NCBI GenBank assembly: GCA_965279735.1
Contig: OZ257260.1
Span: 186,001-250,000, forward strand
Origin: CAIUGU01 sp965279735
Lineage (GTDB): Bacteria > Pseudomonadota > Gammaproteobacteria > Steroidobacterales > Steroidobacteraceae
Reading direction: 5' to 3'
DNA: 64,000 nucleotides
Below, piece by piece: positions 8,683 through 17,415 of the stretch (positions are counted from its first letter, which is position 1; each line of letters opens with the position of its first letter). Both the position numbers and the translations under genes were made by a program. The notes below the pieces were generated by a model. That model searched no databases. It saw nothing but the letters and a program-made list of their open reading frames with translations, and was not told where the DNA came from.

Positions 8683-8708
8683 TGCTTTACCCGGTGCGGT
8701 ACACGTCC

Positions 8709-10517
8709 TCATCTAAATGCAATTCCACTAGGTTGCCACGTATCACGATCCGCAGGGATGTCCGGTGTCTTGATGCAATCCTGGGTCAGAAGTCCCGTGG
8801 TTTCATCAACGATGCATCTATAAATACTGCCTATATTCACACTTTGATTATTGACCACATAAGCGTACTGGATCCCGTTTAACCTTTTAAAGGCAATGGA
8901 ATTAGGATTCCAGGGAGAAAATGAAGAGACATCTGCAGGGGTCGCTACGCAGCTATTGTTCGCAAACGTTCCATCGGCATTCAGAAGACATCGATATACG
9001 TGCCCAAGGTTGGCGCCTGTGCCGTTATCAGCCACATACGCATACCGTGTTCCACCAGCAGTAGTAAAAGCTATGCCGTAAGGAACCCAGGTGGGTGCGC
9101 CTGCTGAAGGAGTAGCGGCACAACCTGGTGGGTTCATGAAAGAACCCGTAGCGTCCGTTGGGCAAACTACCAAGCCCGTTGCAGCATCTGCGACGTAAGC
9201 ATGCTGCGCTCCATTTCCATCCGTATTGAAAGCGATCCCAAGAGCCGCATCAATATTCCCGTCGAAGTACTCCAGGCACGAGGAAAGATCACCGCTTGTG
9301 CTATTTACGGCACATTGAAATAGCGAACTACTACTTGGATCGGTTAGATAAGCGTATTGCTGATTAAACGTGGCAAAAGCAATAGCGTGTGGATGATTTA
9401 TCCCGGTCGTCGGCGCTGTAGTGGACGTACAGTTATTGAAAGTGCCATCCGAATTGATGGAGCAATGAGTTACTCCATTCTCGAGAATATAGGCATGTTG
9501 TGCTCCATTTACTGTCGCGAAGGCCATTTGCCCATAGTGGCCGTTTGTCTGGGTGGCATTTTGGGAAGATGAAAGCAAGCCGTCTGAACTGGATAAATAC
9601 TGCTGAATGAGCGAGGTATTTGCTGCATCGGGGCTCAGAGGCGTCACATAGGCAACAGTTACCTCTACACAAGTGACGGCTACATTCGTGACATTACTTC
9701 CAACCGTAGTTCCAGATCCGTTGTTTACAGCACAAATCTGTCCCGCCGGTTGAGTCTGCACTGTCACATGATAAGGACTGCCTTCTGCAACAGGAGTCGC
9801 AAATATAAAAGGCCCGTTGCTGGTGATCGTTGAATTGTCGGCACCGTCATTCTGGATCACGACAGTGCCCGAAAGACCTGCAACCGTGCCGCCGACGGTA
9901 TAAGCATTGGTGCTGCATGTTACCGTCACGTTGGTGACATTGTTCCCGTTCGCTGTGCCCGAACTATTGACCACGCTACAGGTTTGTCCCGCCGGTTGAG
10001 TCAGAATCGTAACGTCATAGCGCGCCGTATCCGCAACGGAAGTCGCGAATTTAAAACCGCCATTCGCACTGAGGCTTAAGTCATCTCCTGTATTGTTTTG
10101 CAGAACAACCATGCCTGTCAGGCCCGAAACACTCCCGCCCAAGGTATAAGAATTGGTTGAACAGACAATCGCAATATTGGTGACGTTGGCTCCGTTCGTC
10201 GTACCGGAGGCATTCGAGGGCGTGCAAGTTTGATGAACAGGACTGGAAGGATTGGCAAGAACTGTCAGCGCATACGGTGTTCCATCAAGCGAGGCCGTTG
10301 GAAAATTAAATCTTCCATTTGCCGTTATCGTCAGGTTGTCGCCTCCGTTATTCCGCACAACGATAGTCCCGTTCAAACCCGTGATCGTTCCACCTATGGA
10401 AAAGGATGGCGTCAGCTCGTTCCCCGACTTGCAGGCTCCTAGAACCAAAGGAATCCCACAGAGCAAGAGTGTCGAAACGAGATTCAGAAAATGCCTGGAA
10501 GAATGAGACTGCGGCAT
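8709..10517 (-). CDS. lipoprotein with three tandem beta repeats and a propeller-like C-terminus
   Basis: A 602-residue surface or periplasmic lipoprotein: the lipobox LGAC places the lipidated cysteine at 29. Residues about 38-290 are three tandem repeats of about 80-90 residues, each with the pattern GGTVxGLxGTVVxQNxxxDN, FxFATxV and NVTNVxVTC, and each ending in a cysteine. Residues 290-602 hold repeated GIAFxxxxGxQYAYV units, suggesting a beta-propeller. Paired cysteines in the repeats suggest disulfides. Similar repeats occur in secreted gammaproteobacterial proteins, where the role is unknown. It may bind surfaces or polymers. Confidence 0.8.
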   Translation of the reverse strand: MPQSHSSRHFLNLVSTLLLCGIPLVLGACKSGNELTPSFSIGGTITGLNGTIVVRNNGGDNLTITANGRFNFPTASLDGTPYALTVLANPSSPVHQTCTPSNASGTTNGANVTNIAIVCSTNSYTLGGSVSGLTGMVVLQNNTGDDLSLSANGGFKFATSVADTARYDVTILTQPAGQTCSVVNSSGTANGNNVTNVTVTCSTNAYTVGGTVAGLSGTVVIQNDGADNSTITSNGPFIFATPVAEGSPYHVTVQTQPAGQICAVNNGSGTTVGSNVTNVAVTCVEVTVAYVTPLSPDAANTSLIQQYLSSSDGLLSSSQNATQTNGHYGQMAFATVNGAQHAYILENGVTHCSINSDGTFNNCTSTTAPTTGINHPHAIAFATFNQQYAYLTDPSSSSLFQCAVNSTSGDLSSCLEYFDGNIDAALGIAFNTDGNGAQHAYVADAATGLVVCPTDATGSFMNPPGCAATPSAGAPTWVPYGIAFTTAGGTRYAYVADNGTGANLGHVYRCLLNADGTFANNSCVATPADVSSFSPWNPNSIAFKRLNGIQYAYVVNNQSVNIGSIYRCIVDETTGLLTQDCIKTPDIPADRDTWQPSGIAFR

Positions 10518-10617
10518 AGGAGATCTTCGCGCTCTATGATTTCTTCAATAGGCCGCCTGATCTGCCTCTGTCGCGGATCGAAGGGCGCCGGAGTTCGTTC
10601 CTTGCGCCCAGCGGTAC

Positions 10618-11463
10618 TCAATTCGCCGCTGCGATCGCGGTCTGATAGCTGAGTGCAGACTGCCACACATTGTTGCGTTTCACCCAGACGCGCGTCACGC
10701 GCAGAAGATTGCCGTTGTCGGGTGTGTGGTGCGCGCGCATGACGACGACGCCATCCATATCGGTCATTTGTGCGTCGGTAAGGCGTGTTGGCGTGACCCC
10801 ATTCTTCGTTGCGCGCCGCAAGCCCTCAAGACGCTGCTCTTTGCTCATCGTTCTATCGCTGTTCGAGCTGACGACAACGAACTCGTCCGCAACGTGCGTG
10901 CCCCAGGTCGAGGCGTCGCCGGCGTGCGACGAGGTTTCCAGCGCTTGATAGGCTGCGATGACGCCACGCTCATTGTCATTCTTCGGCGTGTAGGGCACTT
11001 CGCGGCACGGGTTGACGCATTCGCCTGCAATGCCAGGTGTGGCTGTTGGCGGCGCGGCCAATGAGCGTACTTCCTGATAGGCGAGCAGCCGCCAGTCGTT
11101 GCGGCGTTTGATCCAGACACGCAGCGTGTGCATCGGTCCCTTGTCGACCCGCACGACACCCACGCGTCCATATTGATAACGGTGCACATCGGCGCCGGTC
11201 TCGTCAGCGATGGCCGGTGTCGGCAAGGTCTTGCCGGCCTCCGCCTTGCTGACCGTGCGGCCTTTTTCATCGGTCCAGGAGGCATCGGGATCCATCAGGT
11301 TGGCAGCGGCGGTGGCGCTACCGCTCCTGAGTGCCGACAGGAGGTCGCGGTCGGCGGCTAACAACGCCGGATCGTCAGCCGCGGCCGCGGGCGATACGCT
11401 GGCCATTACCAGCAGCATGCACGCCATGCCCGTAGTGAGCACAAAACGAGCGAGGTGTGTCAT
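10618..11463 (-). CDS. secreted tandem NTF2-like (DUF4440) protein
   Basis: A 281-residue exported protein with two related halves, each of the SnoaL/DUF4440 type: one around 31-135 ending TLRVWIKRRNDWRLLAYQE, the other around 165-275 ending VTRVWVKRNNVWQSALSYQ. A signal peptide ends SPAAAAD. Such folds bind small molecules or act as isomerase-like enzymes; no substrate can be named. It lies 46 bases downstream of the amidohydrolase on the same strand, so the two probably form an operon. Confidence 0.8.
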   Translation of the reverse strand: MTHLARFVLTTGMACMLLVMASVSPAAAADDPALLAADRDLLSALRSGSATAAANLMDPDASWTDEKGRTVSKAEAGKTLPTPAIADETGADVHRYQYGRVGVVRVDKGPMHTLRVWIKRRNDWRLLAYQEVRSLAAPPTATPGIAGECVNPCREVPYTPKNDNERGVIAAYQALETSSHAGDASTWGTHVADEFVVVSSNSDRTMSKEQRLEGLRRATKNGVTPTRLTDAQMTDMDGVVVMRAHHTPDNGNLLRVTRVWVKRNNVWQSALSYQTAIAAAN

Positions 11464-11509
11464 GCCGCCTCCAGATCTACGAATCGGCTTTCGGTGTCAG
11501 GTTTGCATC

Positions 11510-12745
11510 TTAACGCTTGTCCACGACGACCTTGCCACCTTTGATCACGACCTTGGTCGTGAGCAGGCCGTAGATGTTTTCGAGCGGATTGCCGGAAAGC
11601 AGGATGATGTCGGCCAGCTTGCCGGGCTCGAGGGTGCCGATCTGGTCTCCCATACCGACGTACGCTGCGGTGTTGGGTCCCATTATCTGGAAGATGTCCT
11701 GCATCGAAAACATGATGCTGAACGACTTCAGCTCGTGCTCGAGCACGACGAGATCGGCGTAGTTCTGGTCGGTGGAGAAGCCGACCGTGCTGTGCCCCGC
11801 ATCCCACTGGGTACGGGCGTTCACTATCGTGTATCCCGCTTCGGTTCCCAATGCCTTGCCGTTTTCGTCGCGGATCGCCGCCGCGATGCCTTCGGGCCAC
11901 GTCTTGCCGTCCCGGAAACGGGGCGTGTTGTCCTTCGGAAATTGCACCGGCGCGGGTGCAGCGGAAAGCCGGTCGATCACCGGTGCACCGAACGCGTTGA
12001 GCCCGGCGACAATCGAGCCCGTCTCGGCGATCTTCGCTGCCGCCTCATGGCTCATAAAGTCGTGGCTCGACAGGTGGACGAAGCGGCGCACGCCGGCCCG
12101 GAGTGCTGCGAGGGTGAACGGTGTCGTGACGGAGTGAACGTTCACTTGCACGCCGACTTTGGCGGCTTCGTCGACGATGGCTTTCAGGACCTCAATGTCC
12201 TGCGGGGTCGGATCGGGAGCCGGCACTCCGATGGCTATCTCGCCTGTGTGCTTGATGCCCTTTTCGGCCATCGCGCGGATGGCCGCGCGCGCTTCTTCCG
12301 GAGTGCTTCTCAGGTTCACCCGCTCCGAGGGGATCACGCGCGGGCCATTGATGAGGCCCGATTCGATGTGATCCCGCAGCGTAAGGTTGCCGTCGCCGGG
12401 GCCACCGCCCGACAGAACAGTCGTATAGCCCGCTTCGAGGAGGGATTGCATCTGCTCCTTCTCGTTCGGGCCTGTGTTGATGTGTTTGTGCGCATCGATG
12501 AAGCCGGGCAGTGCAGTCATCCCCTTGGCGTCAATGACCTGGCCGAGCCTCGATACTGGAGCGCCACTGGCGACCGACTCGATCTTCCCGTCGCGGACCA
12601 CGATCGAGCCGCGCTCAATGACGGTACCGTTGGCCTCGACGATGCGGGCATTGGTGATGGTGAGGTTCTGCGCCGACAGATTCGACATGGCGCCGAGGAT
12701 CAGCCAGAGACCGAGAGACAAAAGGACTTGCAGCCTGCTGTTCAT
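11510..12745 (-). CDS. exported amidohydrolase (imidazolonepropionase-like)
   Basis: A metal-dependent hydrolase of the amidohydrolase superfamily, 411 residues with an N-terminal signal. The metal-binding HxH is His86-Lys-His88 in ALPGFIDAHKHIN, later candidates are VNVHSV and RRFVHLSSHD, and the C-terminal ADIILLSGNP strand is typical. It hydrolyses an amide, ester or dipeptide-like bond in the periplasm; the substrate is unknown. The start codon is preceded by GGGAAAG. It is the first gene of a likely pair with the NTF2-like protein. Confidence 0.88.
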   Translation of the reverse strand: MNSRLQVLLSLGLWLILGAMSNLSAQNLTITNARIVEANGTVIERGSIVVRDGKIESVASGAPVSRLGQVIDAKGMTALPGFIDAHKHINTGPNEKEQMQSLLEAGYTTVLSGGGPGDGNLTLRDHIESGLINGPRVIPSERVNLRSTPEEARAAIRAMAEKGIKHTGEIAIGVPAPDPTPQDIEVLKAIVDEAAKVGVQVNVHSVTTPFTLAALRAGVRRFVHLSSHDFMSHEAAAKIAETGSIVAGLNAFGAPVIDRLSAAPAPVQFPKDNTPRFRDGKTWPEGIAAAIRDENGKALGTEAGYTIVNARTQWDAGHSTVGFSTDQNYADLVVLEHELKSFSIMFSMQDIFQIMGPNTAAYVGMGDQIGTLEPGKLADIILLSGNPLENIYGLLTTKVVIKGGKVVVDKR

Positions 12746-12935
12746 TTACTTTCCCGTTGAGGTGACAGGGGAGCGGAGCGCTCCCGGACAACGGGACCAA
12801 TGAAACTTTCACGGCGCGCGGGGTGCAATCCAGCCAGTGCACCCGCTGTCCCGACCGCGCAACCATCCAAGCCAGTCAGACAGCGATCGTTGCCGGTACA
12901 AGTACCTTCTGCGTACAAGCTTCCGGATGCCGGAC

Positions 12936-14009
12936 CTACTTTGCAGCGAGTGGTCCTGCTTCCACTTTGCCCTGCGTGTGAGTCAAGGGTCCGAGTTCGG
13001 TGGCCACGCCTCGCGTAATCGCAGCGATTTCGCTGCCAGCCTGGAAGCAGGTGAAGTCCGGTCGATCGCGCCACGCGAGTGGACCGCACAGGCGCTTGCC
13101 GGCCCCTAGCGCAGCGTCGTGGACAATGTTGATCATGCGCTCATAGTCGGGCGAGCCTTGCGCGAAGCCCGAGAAATTGGCGAGATCCCCGCTGGCAGCG
13201 AAAACGGCAGTCACCCCGGGCACCTTGGCGATGGCCGCCGCGTTGCTGAGTCCCTCCAGCGTTTCGATCATCAGGATCAACACCACGTTGTCATTGATCG
13301 TTGCGCGGTAACCGCCTGGGACGGTGCCCCACATGCCGGGCCCGAACGCCTGTCCACCGCCGTTGCTGCGTCGTCCAAGCGGCGGGAAAAAGGTCCAGTT
13401 ACGCGCTTCGATGGCTTCCTCAACGGTGTCGACCGTCGGGACGACGATGACCAGGGCGCCTGCATCCAGCGCGTGCTGGATCTCCCTCTCGTCCGTGTGC
13501 GATACCCGCACACCGGGGACTGCCTTCGCATACGGGCAGGCGGCCCACATACGTGCCACCTGGTTCCAGTCGCGGGTGTTGTGCTGCATCTCCGTCCAGA
13601 TGAAGTCATAGCCCGCGTTCGCCATCGCGCAATACGTCTCCGGATCCGTTGCGCTGAACAGCGTGCCGCCGGTGACCATCCCGCCCTGCCGCATCTTGAC
13701 CATGACCGGATTCCAGATCCCGGCGGCCGCACCGGCGTCATAGGTGGGACCGTACTTCCATGTCTTCGCGTCAAAGGGGCCCGTGTTGACGGCTCCCTCG
13801 GGCGCGGTTTGCAGTGCACCGCTATCCTTGCCCGCGGGTGCCGCTAGTGGAAAAGTCGTCTTGCCGGCTGCAACGTTGTTGATATACGGATCGGCCGCCG
13901 CAGGGCGAGGGGGGTTCGACGTCGATGCAGCTGCCTTTGAAAGTACCGGGTGGACGATGGCCGCCAGACAAATGAAACCGAGGGTCGCGCGCGAGAGAAA
14001 TTTCAGCAT
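12936..14009 (-). CDS. exported HpcH/HpaI aldolase/citrate lyase family protein
   Basis: A 357-residue protein with the HpaI-type TIM barrel: FSATDPETYCAMANAGYDF, the Arg/His region GVRVSHTDEREIQHALDAGA, and the metal-ligand strand LILMIETLEGLSN. Such enzymes cleave or form hydroxy-acid C-C bonds using a divalent metal. The N-terminus is a clear signal peptide (FICLAAIVHPVLSKAAAS), which is odd for an enzyme family that is normally cytoplasmic. It lies 190 bases upstream of the amidohydrolase on the same strand and may be co-transcribed. Confidence 0.85.
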   Translation of the reverse strand: MLKFLSRATLGFICLAAIVHPVLSKAAASTSNPPRPAAADPYINNVAAGKTTFPLAAPAGKDSGALQTAPEGAVNTGPFDAKTWKYGPTYDAGAAAGIWNPVMVKMRQGGMVTGGTLFSATDPETYCAMANAGYDFIWTEMQHNTRDWNQVARMWAACPYAKAVPGVRVSHTDEREIQHALDAGALVIVVPTVDTVEEAIEARNWTFFPPLGRRSNGGGQAFGPGMWGTVPGGYRATINDNVVLILMIETLEGLSNAAAIAKVPGVTAVFAASGDLANFSGFAQGSPDYERMINIVHDAALGAGKRLCGPLAWRDRPDFTCFQAGSEIAAITRGVATELGPLTHTQGKVEAGPLAAK

Positions 14010-14080
14010 GGCGATACCTTTGGATGGGGAGCGATGGGAGAATCGTACCGGTGTAGCTTTTTAGCCTGTTTCCGGTAATC

Positions 14081-14100
14081 GGGGACAGATTTATTTTCCC
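14081..14100 (+). repeat. GGGGACAGATTTATTTTC-type repeat, copy 2
   Basis: GGGGACAGATTTATTTTCCC is the best-preserved copy. It lies in the divergent gap between the aldolase and the ArsR regulator. Confidence 0.5.
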
Positions 14101-14175
14101 ATTCCTTAAGGGCGCGTTCCGATACCGGGACGAGACGTGCAGGGCGCTTGCATCCCGCCACCTGTCTCCTCCATA

Positions 14176-14193
14176 CTGAACCACATGGTTCAG
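14176..14193. promoter_or_regulatory. ArsR operator overlapping the start codon
   Basis: CTGAACCACATGGTTCAG is an 18-base palindrome with perfect 8-base arms around CA. The ATG of the regulator (14185-14187) lies inside it. No ribosome site precedes the ATG, so the message may be leaderless or nearly so, and repressor binding here would block its own transcription. Similar palindromes precede ArsR-SRPBCC operons in other bacteria. Confidence 0.65.
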
Positions 14194-14550
14194 CAATCGC
14201 CAACCCACTTCAACGCCTCCTTCGCGGCGCTCGCGGACGCTACGCGGCGCGGCGTTCTCGAGCAGCTCGCGCGCGGCAACGCCTCGATCACCGACTTGGC
14301 CGACAAGTTCGACATGACCCTCACCGGCATGAAGAAACACGTCGATGTGCTCGAGCTGGCCGGGCTCGTGACGACCGAAAAGATCGGCCGCGTACGCAGC
14401 TGCAAGATCGGTCCCTGTCGGCTCGAAGAGGAAATCGAGTGGATCTCGCGATACCGCCAGGTTTGGGACGCCCGCTTCGAAGCGCTGGACCGCGTGCTTG
14501 AGCAGCTCAAGTCCCGTGACAAACCCCCTGTCCGCAAAAAGAGAAAGTGA
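14185..14550 (+). CDS. ArsR-family winged-helix regulator
   Basis: A 121-residue metal-independent ArsR-type repressor. The winged-helix core runs from about 12 to 85: FAALADATRRGVLEQLARG, recognition helix SITDLADKFDMTLTGMKKH, then a wing. No CxC metal site is visible, as is usual for the branch paired with SRPBCC proteins. The start at 14185 is chosen because upstream codons are poor and the palindrome lies over this ATG; a longer frame begins at 14137. The SRPBCC gene follows 7 bases after the stop. Probably autoregulated. Confidence 0.9.
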   Translation: MVQQSPTHFNASFAALADATRRGVLEQLARGNASITDLADKFDMTLTGMKKHVDVLELAGLVTTEKIGRVRSCKIGPCRLEEEIEWISRYRQVWDARFEALDRVLEQLKSRDKPPVRKKRK

Positions 14551-14557
14551 GGCCCGC

Positions 14558-15043
14558 ATGAACCGCACGACCGTTGAACGCAAGTCCGATCGCGAAGTCG
14601 TAGTCACTCGCACGTTCGACGCGCCCGTGCACCTTGTGTTCGAGGCCTGGTCGAAACCTGAGCTGTTCAAGCAATGGTGGGTACCGCGGTCGATGGGCAT
14701 GACGCTGCGATCATGCGAGCAGGATGTGCGAACCGGTGGCAAATACCGCCTCGTATTCGGCGACGACCCCGCGAACACGATGGCTTTCTTCGGCACGTAC
14801 CTCGACGTAGTGCAGAACCAGCGCATCGTCTGGACTAACGAAGAAAGCGGCGCCGACGCATCCATCACCACCGTCACCCTTGAAGAGAAAAACGGCAAGA
14901 CAAAGCTTGTGATGAGCGAGCTGTATCCGACTAAAGAAGCGCTCGACGCCGCCGGCACCGGCGCACAGGATGCCACGCATGAGACATTCGGGCAGCTCGA
15001 CGAGTTGCTCGCCTCGCTCGTCGCTACCGCCGCACGATCGTGA
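14558..15043 (+). CDS. SRPBCC/AHSA1 domain protein
   Basis: A 161-residue START-like fold protein of the AHSA1 (Hsp90 activator homologue 1) group: TRTFDAPVHLVFEAWSKPEL at the N-terminus, KQWWVPRSMGM, and the C-terminal helix GQLDELLASLV. These proteins bind hydrophobic small molecules in a deep pocket. The ATG at 14558 is preceded by GTGAGG. It is the second gene of the ArsR operon, a very common pairing in which the role is often linked to stress or ligand sensing but is unproven. Confidence 0.9.
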   Translation: MNRTTVERKSDREVVVTRTFDAPVHLVFEAWSKPELFKQWWVPRSMGMTLRSCEQDVRTGGKYRLVFGDDPANTMAFFGTYLDVVQNQRIVWTNEESGADASITTVTLEEKNGKTKLVMSELYPTKEALDAAGTGAQDATHETFGQLDELLASLVATAARS

Positions 15044-15098
15044 CGTGATAAGTCAATAACTCAAGTCGGGCACGACCGGGCCGCGTATCCTGATCCGC

Positions 15099-15878
15099 AT
15101 GCAGATCATCGCGGTGTCCAACATAAAAGGCGGTGTGGGCAAAACCACCACTGCCGTGAATCTCGCCTACCTTTGTGCACGTGGCGGCGGGCGCACCGTG
15201 CTGTGGGATCTGGACTCCCAGGGCGCCTCGAGCTGGATCCTGCGCGCCGACCCGCAGGAGCGCACTACGGTGCGTGAATTGCTGGACGGCAAGCGCCAGT
15301 TGATCGAGATCGTGCTGACCACCCGGTGGGAAAACCTTCACGTCATCCCCGCGGATTTCTCCTACCGGAAATTCGACACCCGACTGGCCGAGCAGCGAAA
15401 TCCCGGCAAGCGATTGCTGAAGATGAGTCGGCCGCTGGCTGAGCAGTACGACGTGATGTTTCTGGACTGTCCACCCGGCATCTCGCTGCTGTCCGAGAAC
15501 GTGCTGCGCGCGGCCGATGCGCTGATTGTCCCGTTGCTGCCTACACCGCTATCGGTGCGAATGCTGGAACAACTCATGGCATTCATCGCGGACAAAGGAT
15601 GGACGGACCTGAAGTTGCTGCCCGTATTCTCGATGGTGGACCGGCGCAAGTCATTGCACCGCGATGTGATCGAGGCCACACGTGCAAGGTTTCCTCAGTT
15701 GCTGTCTGTCGAGGTGCCGTATTCCAGCGAGATTGAGCGGGTGGCGCTCAAGCGCGCGCCGCTCAATGCGTACATGCCGGGGAGTGAGCAGGGAAAGGTG
15801 TATGAGACGCTGTGGACAGAGATCAATCGAGCCCTTTGGTCCGATCAAGCGAAACGGGTTGAGCTTGCTGGCGACTAG
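15099..15878 (+). CDS. ParA family ATPase (orphan)
   Basis: A 259-residue P-loop ATPase with the deviant Walker A KGGVGKTT (Lys10-Thr17) and the Walker B stretch VMFLDCPPGISLL. ParA/MinD-like proteins dimerise on ATP and position DNA or protein cargo. No parB gene or centromere-like repeat array lies beside it, so this is an orphan, perhaps for chemoreceptor, carboxysome-like or other cargo positioning. No clear ribosome site precedes the ATG. Its last codons overlap one arm of an inverted repeat at 15851-15936. Confidence 0.9.
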   Translation: MQIIAVSNIKGGVGKTTTAVNLAYLCARGGGRTVLWDLDSQGASSWILRADPQERTTVRELLDGKRQLIEIVLTTRWENLHVIPADFSYRKFDTRLAEQRNPGKRLLKMSRPLAEQYDVMFLDCPPGISLLSENVLRAADALIVPLLPTPLSVRMLEQLMAFIADKGWTDLKLLPVFSMVDRRKSLHRDVIEATRARFPQLLSVEVPYSSEIERVALKRAPLNAYMPGSEQGKVYETLWTEINRALWSDQAKRVELAGD

Positions 15879-15936
15879 CTTGTTGCGATCCAGCGCTTCG
15901 GTCTGGACAAGCCAACAAGCTCAACCCGTACGGTTT
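15851..15936. repeat. long inverted repeat over the 3' end of parA-like gene
   Basis: CGGGTTGAGCTTG (15855-15867) pairs exactly with CAAGCTCAACCCG (15916-15928), and the flanks GCGAAA and TTTCGC extend the pairing with a small bulge. The left arm contains the last codons of the ParA-like gene. It could work as a two-way terminator between the convergent parA-like and DUF1428 genes, or be a REP-like element. Confidence 0.5.
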
Positions 15937-15950
15937 CGCGCGGTTAAAGC

Positions 15951-16310
15951 TTAAGCCGACACCATGGCCTTGAAGCCGCCCCAGAACATGCGCTTGCCGT
16001 CGAAGGGCATGTTCTGCGGGCCGTAGGCGGCCATGCGCGGATCGCTCATCACCTTTGCCATCACCTGGTCACGGTGCTTGCGTGATTTGTATACCGCCCA
16101 AGAGAACCACACCTCTTCGCCGGGCTTGAGCTTCACGGCCTGGGGAAACGAGGTGAGCTTGCCCGGCTTCACGTCGTCGGCCAGGCATTCGTGGTAGTCG
16201 AGTGCGCCGTGCTCCATCCATACCTTCTTGCCAAGGCGCGCCATCTTCAAATACGCGGCACGCTTTTTCTTCGGAACGGGAAGAACGAATCCATCTACGT
16301 AGCGACCCAT
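15951..16310 (-). CDS. DUF1428 family protein
   Basis: A 119-residue cytoplasmic protein of the DUF1428 family (ferredoxin-like barrel). Typical features are the start MGRYVDGFVLPVPKKK, the segment GALDYHECLADDV, and the end FDGKRMFWGGFK. Its function is unknown. The ATG at 16310 is supported by AGGAGGT just upstream; the frame runs 28 codons further without a better site. Confidence 0.9.
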   Translation of the reverse strand: MGRYVDGFVLPVPKKKRAAYLKMARLGKKVWMEHGALDYHECLADDVKPGKLTSFPQAVKLKPGEEVWFSWAVYKSRKHRDQVMAKVMSDPRMAAYGPQNMPFDGKRMFWGGFKAMVSA

Positions 16311-16434
16311 GTTCGACCTCCTGCCATTGAAGGGAGCCCGATTGTAGGGCGGCCTCGTAACCCACGTCGATGACGTCGTAAGAGTGGCAACCAAGCGTAC
16401 CGTGTATAACTTGCCGCCTTGGTCCAGCAGTTCC

Positions 16435-16908
16435 TCACGGCGTCGCGGAGGTCTCCGCCGCTGGCGGTACTTCCTCGGCTTCCCGCGCCGTCATCATGAC
16501 CATGTGGTCGAAGCGCCAGCCCTCACCGGTGCGCGTGGCGTACGCCGTCCCGTACCAACGACCAATCCGACCTATGCTGTTGGCGATCTCGTAGGTCGTA
16601 TAGGCCCGGTCCCCGGTGATCTCGGTGTCCGCGCCTTCGATGGCGAATTGCCAGGTCATCTTGTTGCCTTCCAGGCGCTTGACGAGGTTTTCGAATCCAT
16701 CGGCGTCAAGGCGGGATCCGTCGTCGAAAATCTCCCATCCGGGTCCGTACATCGACCGCATCTTTGCGTAGTCGTAGGCACCGATCGCCGCGTAGTAGTC
16801 ACTGACCATCGTTTCGATCCGGGCAGCATCATCGCTTTCGCTGCTGCACCCGGACAGTCCAGTGATCGCGACCAGGGTAGCCAGTGTGGCGAGCGGGGCG
16901 ATTCTCAT
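16435..16908 (-). CDS. lipoprotein with NTF2-like (SnoaL/DUF4440) domain
   Basis: A 157-residue lipoprotein: lipobox LSGC with Cys21. The mature part is one NTF2-like domain (ARIETMVSDYYAAIGAYD, then WGYATRTGEGWRF-type strands) of the DUF4440/SnoaL kind. It probably binds a small ligand in the periplasm; no catalytic residues can be assigned. The start at 16908 is chosen by GGAGG upstream and the signal peptide. Confidence 0.8.
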   Translation of the reverse strand: MRIAPLATLATLVAITGLSGCSSESDDAARIETMVSDYYAAIGAYDYAKMRSMYGPGWEIFDDGSRLDADGFENLVKRLEGNKMTWQFAIEGADTEITGDRAYTTYEIANSIGRIGRWYGTAYATRTGEGWRFDHMVMMTAREAEEVPPAAETSATP

Positions 16909-17078
16909 GTCGTGGCCTCCGTAAGGGGTAGGAGGCTGACCGTATCGATGCAGGTTCCGTTGATCTAACCGCGGAGCGCATATCGTGCACCCGAGAGTGC
17001 AGACCGCGGATCCAGCAAAGCTGGTTGGGCTTGATTGGTGTTTCCGCGCAGGGTGGCAACCCGTAGACTTCAATTCCG

Positions 17079-17351
17079 ATGAAATTCTTTTCCTTGGTAG
17101 TGATGCTTTCCGCCTGGATCTGCGTGTTCCGGGCACCCAGGTCTACGGCCAGCACTCTGCTGCAGGTTCTCGTCTTTGGCGCGCTCGGTTCCCTGTTCGC
17201 GCTAGCGGGCGGATTCTCGTGGTGGTGGGATTCGGGCATGCGGCCCGGGCAGCAAAGTGCATTCCTGCCGATCTGCGGCCTGTTGACCCTCGCGGCCGTG
17301 CTCTGGATCTGGCTGAGAAGCGCGGCCGATGATGAATTTGGGCCGCGATAG
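17079..17351 (+). CDS. small membrane protein
   Basis: A 90-residue frame with three hydrophobic stretches (about 2-17, 26-46 and 63-79) and a charged tail. It has no recognisable family and no clear ribosome site, so the call rests on the strong membrane character. It lies 64 bases before the DUF1801 gene. Confidence 0.4.
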   Translation: MKFFSLVVMLSAWICVFRAPRSTASTLLQVLVFGALGSLFALAGGFSWWWDSGMRPGQQSAFLPICGLLTLAAVLWIWLRSAADDEFGPR

Positions 17352-17415
17352 CGACAAGCGCAGGTAGCCTGAGATATTCAACTGATCGGCATTGTCGGTT
17401 GTCAGGAGAAAGCTA

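Noticed and set aside
11210..12760. A 516-codon plus-strand open frame
   Set aside because: It is antisense to the amidohydrolase, whose HxH motif and signal peptide are clear. The frame encodes no recognisable motif.
15099..15878. Plasmid or phage partition system
   Set aside because: No ParB gene, no centromere-like repeats and no replication gene are near; the neighbours are ordinary chromosomal genes.
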